A stretch of DNA of 64,000 bases from Ramlibacter sp. PS4R-6. GTDB lineage: Bacteria; Pseudomonadota; Gammaproteobacteria; Burkholderiales; Burkholderiaceae_C. The position numbers were made by a program, and so were the translations under genes. Shown piece by piece: positions 8,443 through 17,428 of this stretch. The notes beneath the pieces are model-generated. The model ran no database searches. It saw only the letters and a list, made by a program, of their open reading frames with translations, and was not told where the DNA came from. The DNA lies in the NCBI RefSeq assembly GCF_037572775.1, contig NZ_JBBHKA010000001.1, positions 124,001 to 188,000 of the forward strand. The letters are read 5' to 3'. The stretch's first letter is position 1; each line of letters starts with the position of its first letter.

Positions 8443-8473
8443 TTGACTTCAAGTCGACTTGAACTCGTATCGT
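8443..8473 (+). promoter_or_regulatory. MerR-type promoter with 19-base spacer and palindromic operator
   Basis: TTGACT (-35, 8443-8448) and TATCGT (-10, 8468-8473) are separated by exactly 19 bases, the overlong spacer that MerR activators untwist. A perfect 16-base palindrome, TTCAAGTCGACTTGAA, occupies 8448-8463 within the spacer. It lies between the divergent MerR gene and the cupin gene it should drive. Confidence 0.85.
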
Positions 8474-8499
8474 GCCATGCACCGAAAGGAGTTTCAAAC

Positions 8500-8985
8500 A
8501 TGGCCACCACCCTGCAATCCCTCGCCGCCGGCTGCAAGCGCGCCCTTTTCGAGGACGCCGGCCCTGCGGGACGAACGCGTGCGGCGGGCCTTCTCTCGGC
8601 CGCGCTGCGCGACACCGGCTTCGTGAAGGAAGTCTTCGCGCGCCCCGTGGGCGAACGGCAGGTCGCGTACGAAGACCCGCAACTGGGCTTCTGCATCCTC
8701 GCGCATGAGTCCTCGCACGCACGCGAAGGCAAGCCGCACGACCATGGGCCGTCCTGGGCGATCTACGGACAGGCCGAGGGCCAGTCCGTGATGAACGAGT
8801 TCGAAGTGGTTTCGCCGGGACGCGTGCGCAAGGTGCGCAGCGTGACACTGAGCCCGGGCGACGCGCACGTGTACAACGAAGGCGCCATCCATGCGGTGAC
8901 GCACGCAGGGCCCACGCGCCTCGTGCGGATCGAAGGCGTGGACCTGGCGAAGGCGAAGCGCGGCGTGTACACGCCGGTTGAGTGA
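8500..8985 (+). CDS. Cupin-fold putative dioxygenase (cysteine-dioxygenase-like)
   Basis: 161 residues from the ATG at 8500, with AAAGGAG eight bases upstream; the longer in-frame start at 8443 falls inside the promoter. Motifs include HESSHAREGKPHDHGPSWAI, giving an H-x-H pair followed by GPSWAIYG, then a glutamate in MNEFEVV and a later histidine in GAIHAVTHAG. This is the double-stranded beta-helix metal site seen in cysteine-dioxygenase-like proteins. The substrate is unknown. Its promoter has the MerR 19-base spacer, so expression is probably inducible by whatever the adjacent MerR protein senses. Confidence 0.75.
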   Translation: MATTLQSLAAGCKRALFEDAGPAGRTRAAGLLSAALRDTGFVKEVFARPVGERQVAYEDPQLGFCILAHESSHAREGKPHDHGPSWAIYGQAEGQSVMNEFEVVSPGRVRKVRSVTLSPGDAHVYNEGAIHAVTHAGPTRLVRIEGVDLAKAKRGVYTPVE

Positions 8986-8986
8986 A

Positions 8987-9017
8987 GACACTGGATCCCG
9001 GCCTGCGCCGGGATGAC
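8987..9017. repeat. 31-base hairpin repeat, copy 1
   Basis: Contains ATCCCGGC-CTGC-GCCGGGAT, a perfect 8-base stem with a 4-base loop. The same 31 bases recur at 13763-13793 with one substitution. It lies between the convergent cupin and Bug-receptor genes, where it could also act as a terminator-like or REP-like element. Confidence 0.75.
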
Positions 9018-9022
9018 AACCG

Positions 9023-9979
9023 CTATTTCTTCCCCAGCCCCATGCGCGCCGCGCCTTCGGTGTAAAGCTTCGTCTTGGACGCCATGAAGCCGTCCATCTC
9101 CTCGACGCCGATGTTGATCAGCTCGAAGCCGTTCTTCGCCGCGAGGTCACGCATCTCGGCATCCGTGTTCAGCGCGCGCCACAGGTCCGACAGCTTCTTG
9201 CGGTCGGCGGCCGACGTGGACTTGGGCACGCCGATGCCGCGGTAAGCGCCGTCGACCCAGTCGACACCGAGCTCCTTGAATGTCGGCACGTCGGGCAGCA
9301 GCGGGTGGCGCTTGTCCATGGCGACGGCCAACGGGCGGATGCGCTCCTTGTTCGTGATCGCGAAAGGCGTGTACGTCATCGCGCCATCCACCTGCGCGCC
9401 CATCACGGACGTGGCCATGTCGCCCGTGCCCTTGAACGGCACGTACAGCGTCTTGATGCCGAAGGCGGCGTCCAGGCGCTCGTGCGCCGCGTGGTTGGCC
9501 GAGAACTGCCCCGAGCCGCCCAGGCTGATCTTGCCCGGGTCCTTCTTCGCGGCTTCGATGAAGTCCTTGAAGTTCTTGATGGGGCTTTGCGCCGGCACCA
9601 CCAGGATGTCGGGCGTGAAGTGGAACCAGAACACGGGCGTGATGTCCTGCGTGCGGTACTGCACCTGGCCTTCGATCGGCTGGAACACGATGTGCGGCAG
9701 GTTGATGCCCACGACGTTCACGCCGTCGGCGGGCAGCTGGTTCATCTGCGTCCACATCAGCGCGCCGCCGGCGCCGGCCTTGTACTGGATGATCGTCTCG
9801 ACCGCCGCGCACTTCTTCTTGAGCACCAGCTGCTGGTGGCGTGCCGACAGGTCGGATTCACCGCCGGGCGGGAAGGCCTGCCAGTACATCACGTTCTTGT
9901 CGGGGCATTGCAGGGGCGCTTGCGCGAACGCGAGCGGGGCCAGTGCGGCGAGCGCGATCGCGCCGATGAACTTCAACAT
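9023..9979 (-). CDS. Tripartite tricarboxylate transporter receptor (Bug family), second copy
   Basis: 318 residues from the ATG at 9979, with AAGGAG six bases upstream. The signal peptide is MLKFIGAIALAALAPLAFAQ. The mature protein is a divergent Bug receptor (YWQAFPPGGESDLSARHQQL, LGGSGQFSANHAAHERL, LYVPFKGTGDMATSVMG, PLLPDVPTFKELG). The N-terminal ligand loop reads FPPGGESD where the first receptor has VAAGGGSD, so a different ligand is possible. It follows ttuC by 32 bases on the same strand and is presumably its operon partner, supplying the substrate that TtuC oxidises (inference). Confidence 0.88.
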   Translation of the reverse strand: MLKFIGAIALAALAPLAFAQAPLQCPDKNVMYWQAFPPGGESDLSARHQQLVLKKKCAAVETIIQYKAGAGGALMWTQMNQLPADGVNVVGINLPHIVFQPIEGQVQYRTQDITPVFWFHFTPDILVVPAQSPIKNFKDFIEAAKKDPGKISLGGSGQFSANHAAHERLDAAFGIKTLYVPFKGTGDMATSVMGAQVDGAMTYTPFAITNKERIRPLAVAMDKRHPLLPDVPTFKELGVDWVDGAYRGIGVPKSTSAADRKKLSDLWRALNTDAEMRDLAAKNGFELINIGVEEMDGFMASKTKLYTEGAARMGLGKK

Positions 9980-10011
9980 GCTTGTCTCCTTGGAATATTT
10001 GTAGGTGCTGC

Positions 10012-11079
10012 TCAGGACTTCAGGCGCTGAACGACGGCTTCGGTGACCTGCACCGTCGTCGCGCTGCCGCCCAGGTCGCGAGTATGCAGCTTGGCATCGG
10101 CCGTGACGGCTTCGATCGCGCGCATGAGCTTGCGCGCTGCCTCGTCCTCGCCGAGGTGCTCGAGCAGCATCACGCAGCTCCAGAACGTGCCGACCGGGTT
10201 GGCGAGGCCCTTGCCCATGATGTCGAAGGCCGAGCCGTGGATGGGCTCGAACATCGAGGGGTAGCGGCGCTCGGGGTCGATGTTGCCGGTGGGCGCGATG
10301 CCCAGGCTGCCCGCCAGCGCGGCGGCCAGGTCGCTGAGGATGTCGGCGTGAAGGTTGGTGGCGACCAGCGTGTCGAGCGATGCGGGGCGGTTGACCATGC
10401 GCGCGGTGCACGCGTCGACCAGCTCCTTGTCCCACTTCACGTCCGGGAACTCCTTGCTGATGGCCAGCGCGATCTCGTCCCACATCACCATGGCATGGCG
10501 CTGGGCGTTGGACTTGGTGACCACCGTGAGCAGCTTGCGCGGCCGCGACTGCGCCAGCTTGAAGGCGAAGCGCATGATGCGTTCGACACCGGCGCGCGTC
10601 ATCATGCTCACGTCGGTGGCGACTTCGATCGGGTGGCCCTGGTGCGCACGGCCGCCGACACCGGCGTATTCGCCTTCGGAGTTCTCGCGCACGATCACCC
10701 AGTCGAGGTCCTTCGGCGTGCAGCGCTTCAGCGGCGCGTCGATGCCGGGCAGGATGCGCGTGGGCCGCACGTTGGCGTACTGGTCGAAGCCCTGGCAGAT
10801 CTTCAGGCGCAGGCCCCACAGCGTGACGTGGTCGGGGATGTGCGGGTCGCCGGCCGAGCCGAACAGGATGGCGTCCTTGTCGCGCAGGGCGTCGAGGCCG
10901 TCGTCCGGCATCATCTTGCCGTTGGCCCGGTAGTAGTCGCCGCCCCAGTCGAAGGACGTGAATTCAAAACGGAAGTTCGCGCCGGAGGCGGCGAGCGCCT
11001 GCAGCACTTCGGCGCCCGCGGGCACCACTTCCTTGCCGATCCCGTCGCCGGGGATGCATGCGATGCGATAAGTCTTCAT
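10012..11079 (-). CDS. ttuC: Tartrate dehydrogenase / D-malate dehydrogenase (TtuC/DmlA type)
   Basis: 355 residues of the isocitrate/isopropylmalate dehydrogenase family. It starts YRIACIPGDGIGKEVVPAG. It has the TtuC/DmlA-type segments WGLRLKICQGFDQYANVRP, ENSEGEYAGVGG, the VTKSNAQRHAM helix, the metal-binding NLHADILSDLAAAL and the NAD-site EPIHGSAFDIMGKG. Enzymes of this group oxidise tartrate and oxidatively decarboxylate D-malate or meso-tartrate with NAD. Sequence alone does not separate these specificities. The gene is divergent from a LysR regulator and followed by a Bug receptor, a classic inducible acid-utilisation arrangement, about 2 kb from tarD. Confidence 0.87.
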   Translation of the reverse strand: MKTYRIACIPGDGIGKEVVPAGAEVLQALAASGANFRFEFTSFDWGGDYYRANGKMMPDDGLDALRDKDAILFGSAGDPHIPDHVTLWGLRLKICQGFDQYANVRPTRILPGIDAPLKRCTPKDLDWVIVRENSEGEYAGVGGRAHQGHPIEVATDVSMMTRAGVERIMRFAFKLAQSRPRKLLTVVTKSNAQRHAMVMWDEIALAISKEFPDVKWDKELVDACTARMVNRPASLDTLVATNLHADILSDLAAALAGSLGIAPTGNIDPERRYPSMFEPIHGSAFDIMGKGLANPVGTFWSCVMLLEHLGEDEAARKLMRAIEAVTADAKLHTRDLGGSATTVQVTEAVVQRLKS

Positions 11080-11123
11080 GCCCCGACTCTAGGCGCATGC
11101 GGGTGCGAGCGAATGCGCCACAA

Positions 11124-11140
11124 TTCAAGGCATTCTTGAA
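11124..11140. promoter_or_regulatory. LysR-type operator between ttuC and lysR
   Basis: TTCAAG-GCATT-CTTGAA, a perfect 6-base dyad with a 5-base spacer that meets the T-N11-A rule. It lies in the 74-base region between the divergent ttuC and LysR genes. Confidence 0.65.
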
Positions 11141-11153
11141 GTGGGGTTCAACA

Positions 11154-12047
11154 ATGCCATTGACCCAATCGCAGGACATGCAGTTCTTCGCCGGGCTCGT
11201 CCGCAGCGGCAGCCTGACCGCGGCCGCGCGCGAGCTGCAGGTGTCCACGGGCGCCGTCAGCAAGCGGCTGTCGAGCCTGGAAACGCGGCTGGGCGTGGAC
11301 CTGCTGCATCGCACGACGCGGCGCCTGGCGCTGACCGAGCACGGCCATGCGTACCTCGACAGTGCGCGCCGCATCCTGGATGAGATCGAGGCGATGGAAA
11401 GCGAACTGCAGGGCGCCAAGGCCCAGCCCGCCGGGATGCTGCGCGTCAATGCCACGCTGGGCTTCGGGCGCATGCACATCGGCCCGGCCATCGCAACCTT
11501 CTCGCGCAAATTCCCGCGCGTCGACGTTCAGTTGCAGCTGTCGGCCAGCCCGCCGCCGATCACCGACGACTCATGGGATGTTGCCGTGCGCTTCGGCGAG
11601 CCGCCCGATTCGCGCCTGGTCGCGCGCAAGCTGGCCGCCAACCGCCGGCTGCTCTGCGCATCGCCCGCCTACTTGGCGCGCGAAGGTCCGCCCAAGACGC
11701 CGCAGGAGCTGCCGCGCCACAACTTCATCTCGATCCGTCAAGCCGACGAAGCGCAAGGGCTGCTGCGCCTGACGAGCGGCAAGAAGGCCGCGGCGGTGCG
11801 CCTGCGCGGCAGCCTGTCGACCAACGACGGCGAGGTGGCCGTGAACTGGGCGTTGGCAGGACTGGGCATCGTGCTGCGCGCCGGCTGGGACGTCGAGCGC
11901 TACCTGAAGAGCGGGCGCCTGCAACGCGTGCTGGAGAACTGGGACACGCCGCCGGCGGACATCCATGCGGTGTACCCGGCGCGGCATGCGGGGACGGCGC
12001 GGGTGCAGGCCTTCGTGCAGCATCTGTCCGCTTACTTCGCGGATTGA
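11154..12047 (+). CDS. LysR-family transcriptional regulator
   Basis: 297 residues from the ATG at 11154, the standard LysR length. An upstream in-frame ATG at 11058 would lie inside ttuC. The helix-turn-helix spans roughly residues 8-60 (FFAGLVRSGSLTAAARELQV, STGAVSKRLSSLETRLGV), followed by the linker helix and an effector domain (FPRVDVQLQLSASPPPITDD, VRFGEPPDSRLVARKL, VNWALAGLGIVLRAGWDVE). Divergence from ttuC and the shared dyad at 11124-11140 make ttuC and its Bug receptor the expected targets. The inducer is unknown, probably a tartrate- or malate-like acid. Confidence 0.92.
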   Translation: MPLTQSQDMQFFAGLVRSGSLTAAARELQVSTGAVSKRLSSLETRLGVDLLHRTTRRLALTEHGHAYLDSARRILDEIEAMESELQGAKAQPAGMLRVNATLGFGRMHIGPAIATFSRKFPRVDVQLQLSASPPPITDDSWDVAVRFGEPPDSRLVARKLAANRRLLCASPAYLAREGPPKTPQELPRHNFISIRQADEAQGLLRLTSGKKAAAVRLRGSLSTNDGEVAVNWALAGLGIVLRAGWDVERYLKSGRLQRVLENWDTPPADIHAVYPARHAGTARVQAFVQHLSAYFAD

Positions 12048-12054
12048 CCTCGCT

Positions 12055-12456
12055 TCAGTGCGTGATCGCCGAATGCAGCGGCGTCCAGCGCCGGCGCGCG
12101 TGCGCGATCTGCATCATCGAATCGAAGTTGATCCGCACGAACTTGGCGAGCGCCAGGCGTTGCGCCTTGCGCAGCCGCGCGGGAAGCTCCGCCGCCACGA
12201 GCACGGCGCGCGCACGGCCGCGCCGGCGCGCCGCGCGCGTCGCACGCAGCACGAGCGCGAGGAACTGGCGCAACGGGTAGCGCGCCACTTCGCGCGGCGA
12301 ACTGGCGAGGCCCATCTGGACGCTGGTGACCACTTCCGGGAAACCCCCGCGCGTGCGCGAGAGTTCCACCACCAACGTTCCTTCGGGCGTTGCCGCCGAG
12401 ACGGTGCCGTCCGGCGCGACGCCGACGGGAATGGGGTGTTCGCGTTCTTGTTCCAT
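12055..12456 (-). CDS. Hypothetical protein
   Basis: 133 residues from the ATG at 12456 (an in-frame ATG at 12471 would add five). I do not recognise the family. The N-terminal part looks like a small beta domain (HPIPVGVAPDGTVSAATPEG). The middle is helical (YPLRQFLALVLRATRAARRR) and very basic, and the C-terminus is LAKFVRINFDSMMQIAHARR. No signal peptide or membrane segment is visible. The frame looks coding by amino-acid composition. It is convergent with the LysR gene, seven bases from its stop. Confidence 0.55.
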   Translation of the reverse strand: MEQEREHPIPVGVAPDGTVSAATPEGTLVVELSRTRGGFPEVVTSVQMGLASSPREVARYPLRQFLALVLRATRAARRRGRARAVLVAAELPARLRKAQRLALAKFVRINFDSMMQIAHARRRWTPLHSAITH

Positions 12457-12589
12457 GCCCCTTAGTTGCATGGAGACCGGGGTTTGGTTCCCGGGGTCAG
12501 TCGAGGGTCAGGAGATTTCGAATACGCGCCCTTTGTGCTTCACTCAGCCGACAACCAAAGCGACTGCTGGCGCTTTCGAACCACAATCT

Positions 12590-13609
12590 CTACTCGTCTT
12601 GCAAGCTGCGCGTGAGCATTGCCCGAGAAGCGCCCTCCAATATCCGTATCAGATCAGAATGTTCAGGCGGCAAGGCTGCCTCGCGGCCAAAGGTGATAAG
12701 TGGCATCACGCGCCGGCCACGCTCCGTTTGGAGCATATTGGCGCCAAGAAGTGCAGCTGCCTTTTTCGATTCAGAAAGCTTGTTCCGAAAGAGCCTTCTT
12801 ATCCCGGAAGCGCAAAGATCAGCTATCTGTACGCCACTGATAGCCGCAGAGTCCACGAACTTGAAGTCCTCCCGCACGATTTTCCCCACATCGAGTCCAC
12901 TTTCGACTTCGATACCGTATGCATCTTTCAAATACTCCGGGGGTCTACCGTCCGGAAACTCGAAGCGAGCCATGTGACGATAGTTCGCTCCGATCAGTTG
13001 GATCATCGGGTCACGCATCGACATCGTTTGCAGTATCGCGGGCAGGATGTGGCGAAACGCCTGCTCAAACGGAGTCGGCACGGTGTCCTTGCGATCTAGC
13101 CGCCATCGGAATGCCGACAATGTCCCAGGGAAGCGCTGAACAAAGTACACCGGGGCGAGCCTCAATACTGCATGGAAAAGCTGCAACTGGCATTGCAGTT
13201 GCGTGTATAGCTGCAGAGGCAAAGCAGCGATCTCATCAGCGAGGTTTTGCACTCCTGCGCGACCTTCGGGGTAGATCATCTTGTCAATGTGCTCAACCAC
13301 CTTCGTGACTTGACCCGCCTGATGCGCCGAAATGGTCGGGCGGTCATGAAGACCGACGTCAATTGCGACTGCAAAAAGCAGCCCATTGAGGCGGGCCAAG
13401 TCACGCAAGAATTGGAGATAAACAGGTTCAGGAAGATCAGAAATCTTGACCTCGCGCCCGCCACCATATTGGCGACGCATGCTGCGCATCAAATCTTCGA
13501 TCTTGCGTCGATCCGTTTCGGGGGATACGTAGGCAGCGACGACGCACCAGGATCCAGGGCGTGCTGCATCAGCGGTGAATGTCCCAGATTCGTCTACATA
13601 GATGTTCAC
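12590..13609 (-). CDS. DUF3800 domain protein
   Basis: 339 residues from the GTG at 13609, chosen because DUF3800 proteins start M-N-I-Y-x-D-E-S-G; a TTG at 13633 would add eight residues. The signature YVDESGTF is at the N-terminus. Further acidic residues (AVAIDVGLHD, SGVQIADLCASGIRRL) match the RNase-H-like nuclease fold proposed for the family. The biochemical role is not established; members are frequent in mobile or defence-associated islets. Base composition is visibly more AT-rich than all neighbours, and the gene lies directly beside the 3' end of a tRNA gene, both of which suggest horizontal acquisition. Confidence 0.8.
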   Translation of the reverse strand: MNIYVDESGTFTADAARPGSWCVVAAYVSPETDRRKIEDLMRSMRRQYGGGREVKISDLPEPVYLQFLRDLARLNGLLFAVAIDVGLHDRPTISAHQAGQVTKVVEHIDKMIYPEGRAGVQNLADEIAALPLQLYTQLQCQLQLFHAVLRLAPVYFVQRFPGTLSAFRWRLDRKDTVPTPFEQAFRHILPAILQTMSMRDPMIQLIGANYRHMARFEFPDGRPPEYLKDAYGIEVESGLDVGKIVREDFKFVDSAAISGVQIADLCASGIRRLFRNKLSESKKAAALLGANMLQTERGRRVMPLITFGREAALPPEHSDLIRILEGASRAMLTRSLQDE

Positions 13610-13655
13610 GGGCTGCCGTACAGGAGTCCACAAAACGCTGGGGGAGACCAGATTT

Positions 13656-13732
<77 letters not shown>

Positions 13733-13762
13733 GCCTGAGGGGCATTGTAGGGACGCGCTAAA

Positions 13763-13793
13763 GACACTGGCTCCCGGCCTGCGCCGGGATGAC
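13763..13793. repeat. 31-base hairpin repeat, copy 2
   Basis: Identical to 8987-9017 except for one base (C for A next to the stem), leaving the stem TCCCGGC-CTGC-GCCGGGA. It lies between the tRNA gene and the 3' end of hrcA. Both copies are intergenic, next to gene ends. Confidence 0.75.
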
Positions 13794-13815
13794 ATCGCTC
13801 GCGGGGCTCGCGATG

Positions 13816-14823
13816 TCACTTGTTATGGCTCAGCGCATTGCTCACCAGCTTGCTCGTGATGTCCACGATCTGGATCATTCGGTCGTAGGGCATGCGCGTG
13901 GGGCCTATGACGCCCAGCGTGCCGACGACCTGGCCGTCGACCTGGTACGGCGCGCTGACGATGCTCAGCTCCTCGATGGGCACCACCTGGCTTTCGCCGC
14001 CGATGAAGATGCGCACGCCCGCGGCCTGCTCGGAGATGTCCAGCAGGCGCATCAGCTGCGTCTTCTGCTCGAACAGCTCGAAGGCGCGGCGCAGGTGGCC
14101 CATGTCCTGCGAGAAGTCGCTCACCGCCAGCAGGTTGCGCTCGCCGGAGATCACCACCTCGTCCTGTTCGCGCAGCGCCTCGCTGCTGGCCTGCACGGCC
14201 GTCTGCATCAGGTCGGCGATCTCGCCGCGCAGCTTGTCGACCTCGCCCTTGAGGTGCTCGCGCACCGCCTCGATCGTCTTGCCCGAATAGTTGGCGTTGA
14301 GGAAGTTGGCGGCTTCGACCAGCTGCGACTGCGTGTAGTCGTGCGCGGTGAACACCACGCGGTTCTGCACGTCGCCGTCGGGCGACACGATGATGACGAG
14401 GAAGCGGCGCTCCGACAGGCGCAGGAACTCGATGTGGTGGAACACCGACGCGCGGCGCGGCGCCATCACCACGCCGACGAACTGCGACATGTTCGACAGC
14501 AGCTGCGCCGCGTGCGCGATGACGCGCTGGGGCTGGTCGTGCGGCAGCTCGGGCGCCTTGGCGCCGAAGTCCTCGCGCCGGGCCGTGAGCATGGTGTCGA
14601 CGAACAGGCGGTAGCCGCGGGCCGTGGGCACGCGGCCCGCCGAGGTGTGGGGGCTGGCGATGAGGCCCAGTTCCTCCAGGTCGGCCATCACGTTGCGGAT
14701 GGTCGCCGGCGACAGGTCCAGCCCCGAGGCGCGCGACAGGGTGCGCGAGCCAATGGGCTGGCCGTCGGCGATGTACCGCTCGATCAGGGCCTTGAGCAAC
14801 AGCTTGGCGCGGTCGTCGAGCAT
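13816..14823 (-). CDS. hrcA: Heat-inducible transcription repressor HrcA
   Basis: 335 residues starting [20 protein letters not shown], the usual family start; an in-frame ATG at 14829 would add two residues. The winged helix ([55 protein letters not shown]) is followed by the GAF-like and inserted dimerisation domains, ending in the conserved [14 protein letters not shown]. HrcA binds CIRCE elements and represses chaperone genes until GroEL is titrated by unfolded protein. A perfect CIRCE lies upstream of rpoH at 49000-49026. hrcA is divergent from nadK and has no ribosome binding site. Confidence 0.97.
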   Translation of the reverse strand: MLDDRAKLLLKALIERYIADGQPIGSRTLSRASGLDLSPATIRNVMADLEELGLIASPHTSAGRVPTARGYRLFVDTMLTARREDFGAKAPELPHDQPQRVIAHAAQLLSNMSQFVGVVMAPRRASVFHHIEFLRLSERRFLVIIVSPDGDVQNRVVFTAHDYTQSQLVEAANFLNANYSGKTIEAVREHLKGEVDKLRGEIADLMQTAVQASSEALREQDEVVISGERNLLAVSDFSQDMGHLRRAFELFEQKTQLMRLLDISEQAAGVRIFIGGESQVVPIEELSIVSAPYQVDGQVVGTLGVIGPTRMPYDRMIQIVDITSKLVSNALSHNK

Positions 14824-14832
14824 ATGCATGTC

Positions 14833-14869
14833 ATTTTATCCAGCAGGACGTGGCGTTTGATGCTGTAAT
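14833..14869. promoter_or_regulatory. Divergent -10 elements for hrcA and nadK
   Basis: On the minus strand TAAAAT (14838-14833) ends nine bases before the hrcA start. On the plus strand an extended -10, TGCTGTAAT (hexamer 14864-14869), ends eight bases before the nadK start. Neither gene has a Shine-Dalgarno sequence, so both transcripts may be leaderless. Confidence 0.5.
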
Positions 14870-14877
14870 TTGCGTCA

Positions 14878-15774
14878 ATGGCCTCCACCTTCCGCAACGT
14901 TGCCCTGGTGGGCAAGTACCAGACCACGGCGTCCGGGCCGGGGGGCGGCTCGGCGCTGGCCGCACTGACAGACGTGGCGGAGTATCTCGCCTCGCAAGGC
15001 TGCGAGGTGATGCTGGAGCAAGAGACGGCCCTCGCGTCCGGCATCTCGGGCTACGCGTCGGCGGACGTGCCCACCATCGGCAAGCAGTGCGACCTGGTGC
15101 TGGTGGTCGGTGGCGACGGCACCATGCTCGGCATGGGCCGGCGCATCGCCCGGTACGGCCTGCCGCTCATCGGCATCAACCAGGGCAGGCTGGGCTTCAT
15201 CACGGACATCCCGCTCGGCAACTTCCGCGAGGCGCTGGGCCCCATGCTGGCGGGGCAGTACGAGGAAGACCACCGCACGGTCATGGAAGCCAGCGTGGTG
15301 CGGGACGGCCGCACCGTGTTCGAGGCCACGGCGATGAACGACGTGGTGGTCAACCGCGGCGCCACCTCGGGCATGGTGGAACTGCGCGTGGAGGTCGACG
15401 GGCATTTCGTGGCCAACCAGCGCGCCGACGGCCTGATCGTCGCCTCGCCCACGGGGTCCACGGCTTACGCGCTGTCGGCGGGCGGGCCGCTGATCCACCC
15501 CGCCAACCCGGGCTGGGTGCTGGTGCCGATCGCGCCGCACACCTTGTCCAACCGGCCCCTCGTGCTGCCCGAGGCGGCCGAGGTGACGATCGAGCTGGTC
15601 TCGGGCCGCGACGCCAGCGCCAATTTCGACATGCAGTCGCTGGCTTCGCTGCTGCTGGGCGACCGCATCACGGTGAAGAGGTCACAGCATCGCGTGCGCT
15701 TCCTTCACCCGCGCGGCTGGACCTACTTCGATACGCTGCGCAAGAAATTGCACTGGAACGAGGGGCACTCCTGA
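14878..15774 (+). CDS. nadK: NAD kinase
   Basis: 298 residues. The GGDGT motif ([14 protein letters not shown], near residue 80), the [12 protein letters not shown] loop, the catalytic NDVVVNRG segment and [16 protein letters not shown] match bacterial NadK, which makes NADP from NAD and ATP. It is the first gene of nadK-recN-rapZ: recN starts one base after its stop codon. A redox-cofactor gene grouped with the SOS-type repair gene recN is common in betaproteobacteria. Confidence 0.96.
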   Translation: MASTFRNVALVGKYQTTASGPGGGSALAALTDVAEYLASQGCEVMLEQETALASGISGYASADVPTIGKQCDLVLVVGGDGTMLGMGRRIARYGLPLIGINQGRLGFITDIPLGNFREALGPMLAGQYEEDHRTVMEASVVRDGRTVFEATAMNDVVVNRGATSGMVELRVEVDGHFVANQRADGLIVASPTGSTAYALSAGGPLIHPANPGWVLVPIAPHTLSNRPLVLPEAAEVTIELVSGRDASANFDMQSLASLLLGDRITVKRSQHRVRFLHPRGWTYFDTLRKKLHWNEGHS

Positions 15775-15775
15775 T

Positions 15776-17428
15776 ATGGCGCTCAGGCGCATCGCGCTGC
15801 GCGATTTCGTGATCGTGCGAGAGCTCGAGCTGGAGCTCGACGGCGGCTTTTCCGTGCTGACGGGCGAAACGGGGGCGGGCAAGTCCATCCTGGTCGACGC
15901 GCTGCAGCTCGCGCTGGGCTCGCGGGCGGAGGCGGCGGTTGTGCGCGAAGGCGCGGTGCGGGCGGAGATCACGGCGGAATTCGACATGCCCGCTGCGCTC
16001 GCGCCGTGGCTCGAGGAAGCCGGCTTCGACAAGGAAGACGCGCTGCTGGTCCGCCGCAGCATCGACAACCAGGGCAAGAGCCGCGCGTGGATCAACGGCA
16101 GCCCTGCCACCGCCACGCAACTGCGCGAGCTCGCCGACAGCCTGGTGGACATCCACGGCCAGCATGCGTGGCAAAGCCTCACGCGCGCCGACGCGGTGCG
16201 CCAGCTGCTGGACGGCTACGCGGCGCTCGATACGCAGCTGCTGCGCGACGCATGGCACAAGTGGCGCACGGCCGGCAAGACGCTGGCCGATGCGCGCGCC
16301 GCGCAGGAGACGCTGACGCGCGAGCGCGAGCGCCTGGCCTGGCAAATCGGCGAGGTGGACAAGCTCGCGCCGGGTGCGGACGAGTGGGATGCATTGAACA
16401 CCAGCCACACGCGGCTGGCCAACGCGCAGTCGCTGCTCGAAGCCGCGCAAGGCGCGATCGATGCGCTGGAGGGCGATGAAGGCGGCGCCACGCGCTCGCT
16501 GGCGCACGCGCAGTCTCTATTGGGCGCACAGGAGCACGTCGAGCCGCAGTTCCGCGAGATCGGCGAAGTGCTGGCCTCTTCGCTCGCGCAGCTGGAAGAC
16601 GCCGCGCATTCGCTGCATGCGTATCTGCGCAAGACGGAGCTTGACCCGCAGCGGCTCGCCGAGCTCGACGAACGCATGTCGCTGTGGCTGTCGCTCGCGC
16701 GCCGCTTCCGCCGCACGCCGGCGGAGCTGCCCGCGCAGCTGGCGTCGTGGAAGGAAGAACTTGCGCGGCTCGATGCCGCCGCCGACCTCGCGGGTTTGGA
16801 AGCGACGGAGAAGAAGGCGCACGAGGCGTACGTGAACGAAGCGCGCGCGGTGTCGAAGGCGCGCGCCAAGGCGGCGCCGCAACTGGCCAAGGCCGTCACG
16901 GCCGCGATGCAAGGCCTGGGCATGCAAGGCGGCCGCTTCGAGGTCCAGTTGCAGGCACTCGCCGAGCCGCAGCAAAGCGGGATGGAGGAAGTCGCCTTCC
17001 TCGTCGCCGGCCACGCCGGCAGCACGCCGCGCCCGGTGGGCAAGGTGGCGTCGGGCGGCGAGCTCTCGCGCATCGCGCTGGCCATCGCCGTCACCACCAG
17101 CCGCCTCGGCACGGCGCAGACGCTGATCTTCGACGAGGTCGATGCCGGTGTGGGTGGCGCGGTCGCGGAGACGGTGGGCAGGCTGATGAAGCAACTGGGC
17201 CGCGACCGGCAGGTGCTGGCCGTGACGCACCTGCCGCAGGTCGCGTCCTGCGCCGACCATCACCTCGTCGTCGCCAAGCAAAGCGATGCCAAAGGCCCGT
17301 CCAGCAGCGTGGCCCCCGTGAACGGCGAACACCGCGTGGCCGAGATCGCGCGCATGCTGGGCGGCGAGCGCCTGTCGGGCACCACGCTCGCGCACGCCAA
17401 GGAAATGCTTTCGGGCGCCAAGTCATGA
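15776..17428 (+). CDS. recN: DNA repair protein RecN
   Basis: 550 residues, an SMC-like ATPase for double-strand-break repair. Walker A is [20 protein letters not shown] near residue 30. A long coiled coil in the middle is rich in Ala, Glu and Arg. The ABC signature is [17 protein letters not shown] and Walker B is [12 protein letters not shown] near residue 455, followed by the H-loop [10 protein letters not shown]. Its stop overlaps the rapZ start (ATGA), so the two are translationally coupled. No LexA box is evident upstream; it appears to be read from the nadK promoter. Confidence 0.97.
   Translation: MALRRIALRDFVIVRELELELDGGFSVLTGETGAGKSILVDALQLALGSRAEAAVVREGAVRAEITAEFDMPAALAPWLEEAGFDKEDALLVRRSIDNQGKSRAWINGSPATATQLRELADSLVDIHGQHAWQSLTRADAVRQLLDGYAALDTQLLRDAWHKWRTAGKTLADARAAQETLTRERERLAWQIGEVDKLAPGADEWDALNTSHTRLANAQSLLEAAQGAIDALEGDEGGATRSLAHAQSLLGAQEHVEPQFREIGEVLASSLAQLEDAAHSLHAYLRKTELDPQRLAELDERMSLWLSLARRFRRTPAELPAQLASWKEELARLDAAADLAGLEATEKKAHEAYVNEARAVSKARAKAAPQLAKAVTAAMQGLGMQGGRFEVQLQALAEPQQSGMEEVAFLVAGHAGSTPRPVGKVASGGELSRIALAIAVTTSRLGTAQTLIFDEVDAGVGGAVAETVGRLMKQLGRDRQVLAVTHLPQVASCADHHLVVAKQSDAKGPSSSVAPVNGEHRVAEIARMLGGERLSGTTLAHAKEMLSGAKS

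Noticed and set aside
12472..12600. Possible attachment-site copy of the tRNA 3' end on the far side of the DUF3800 islet
   Set aside because: The best resemblance (around 12556-12575, GCTGGCGCTTTCGAACC) matches the tRNA T-arm only loosely; there is no clear direct repeat, and no integrase gene.
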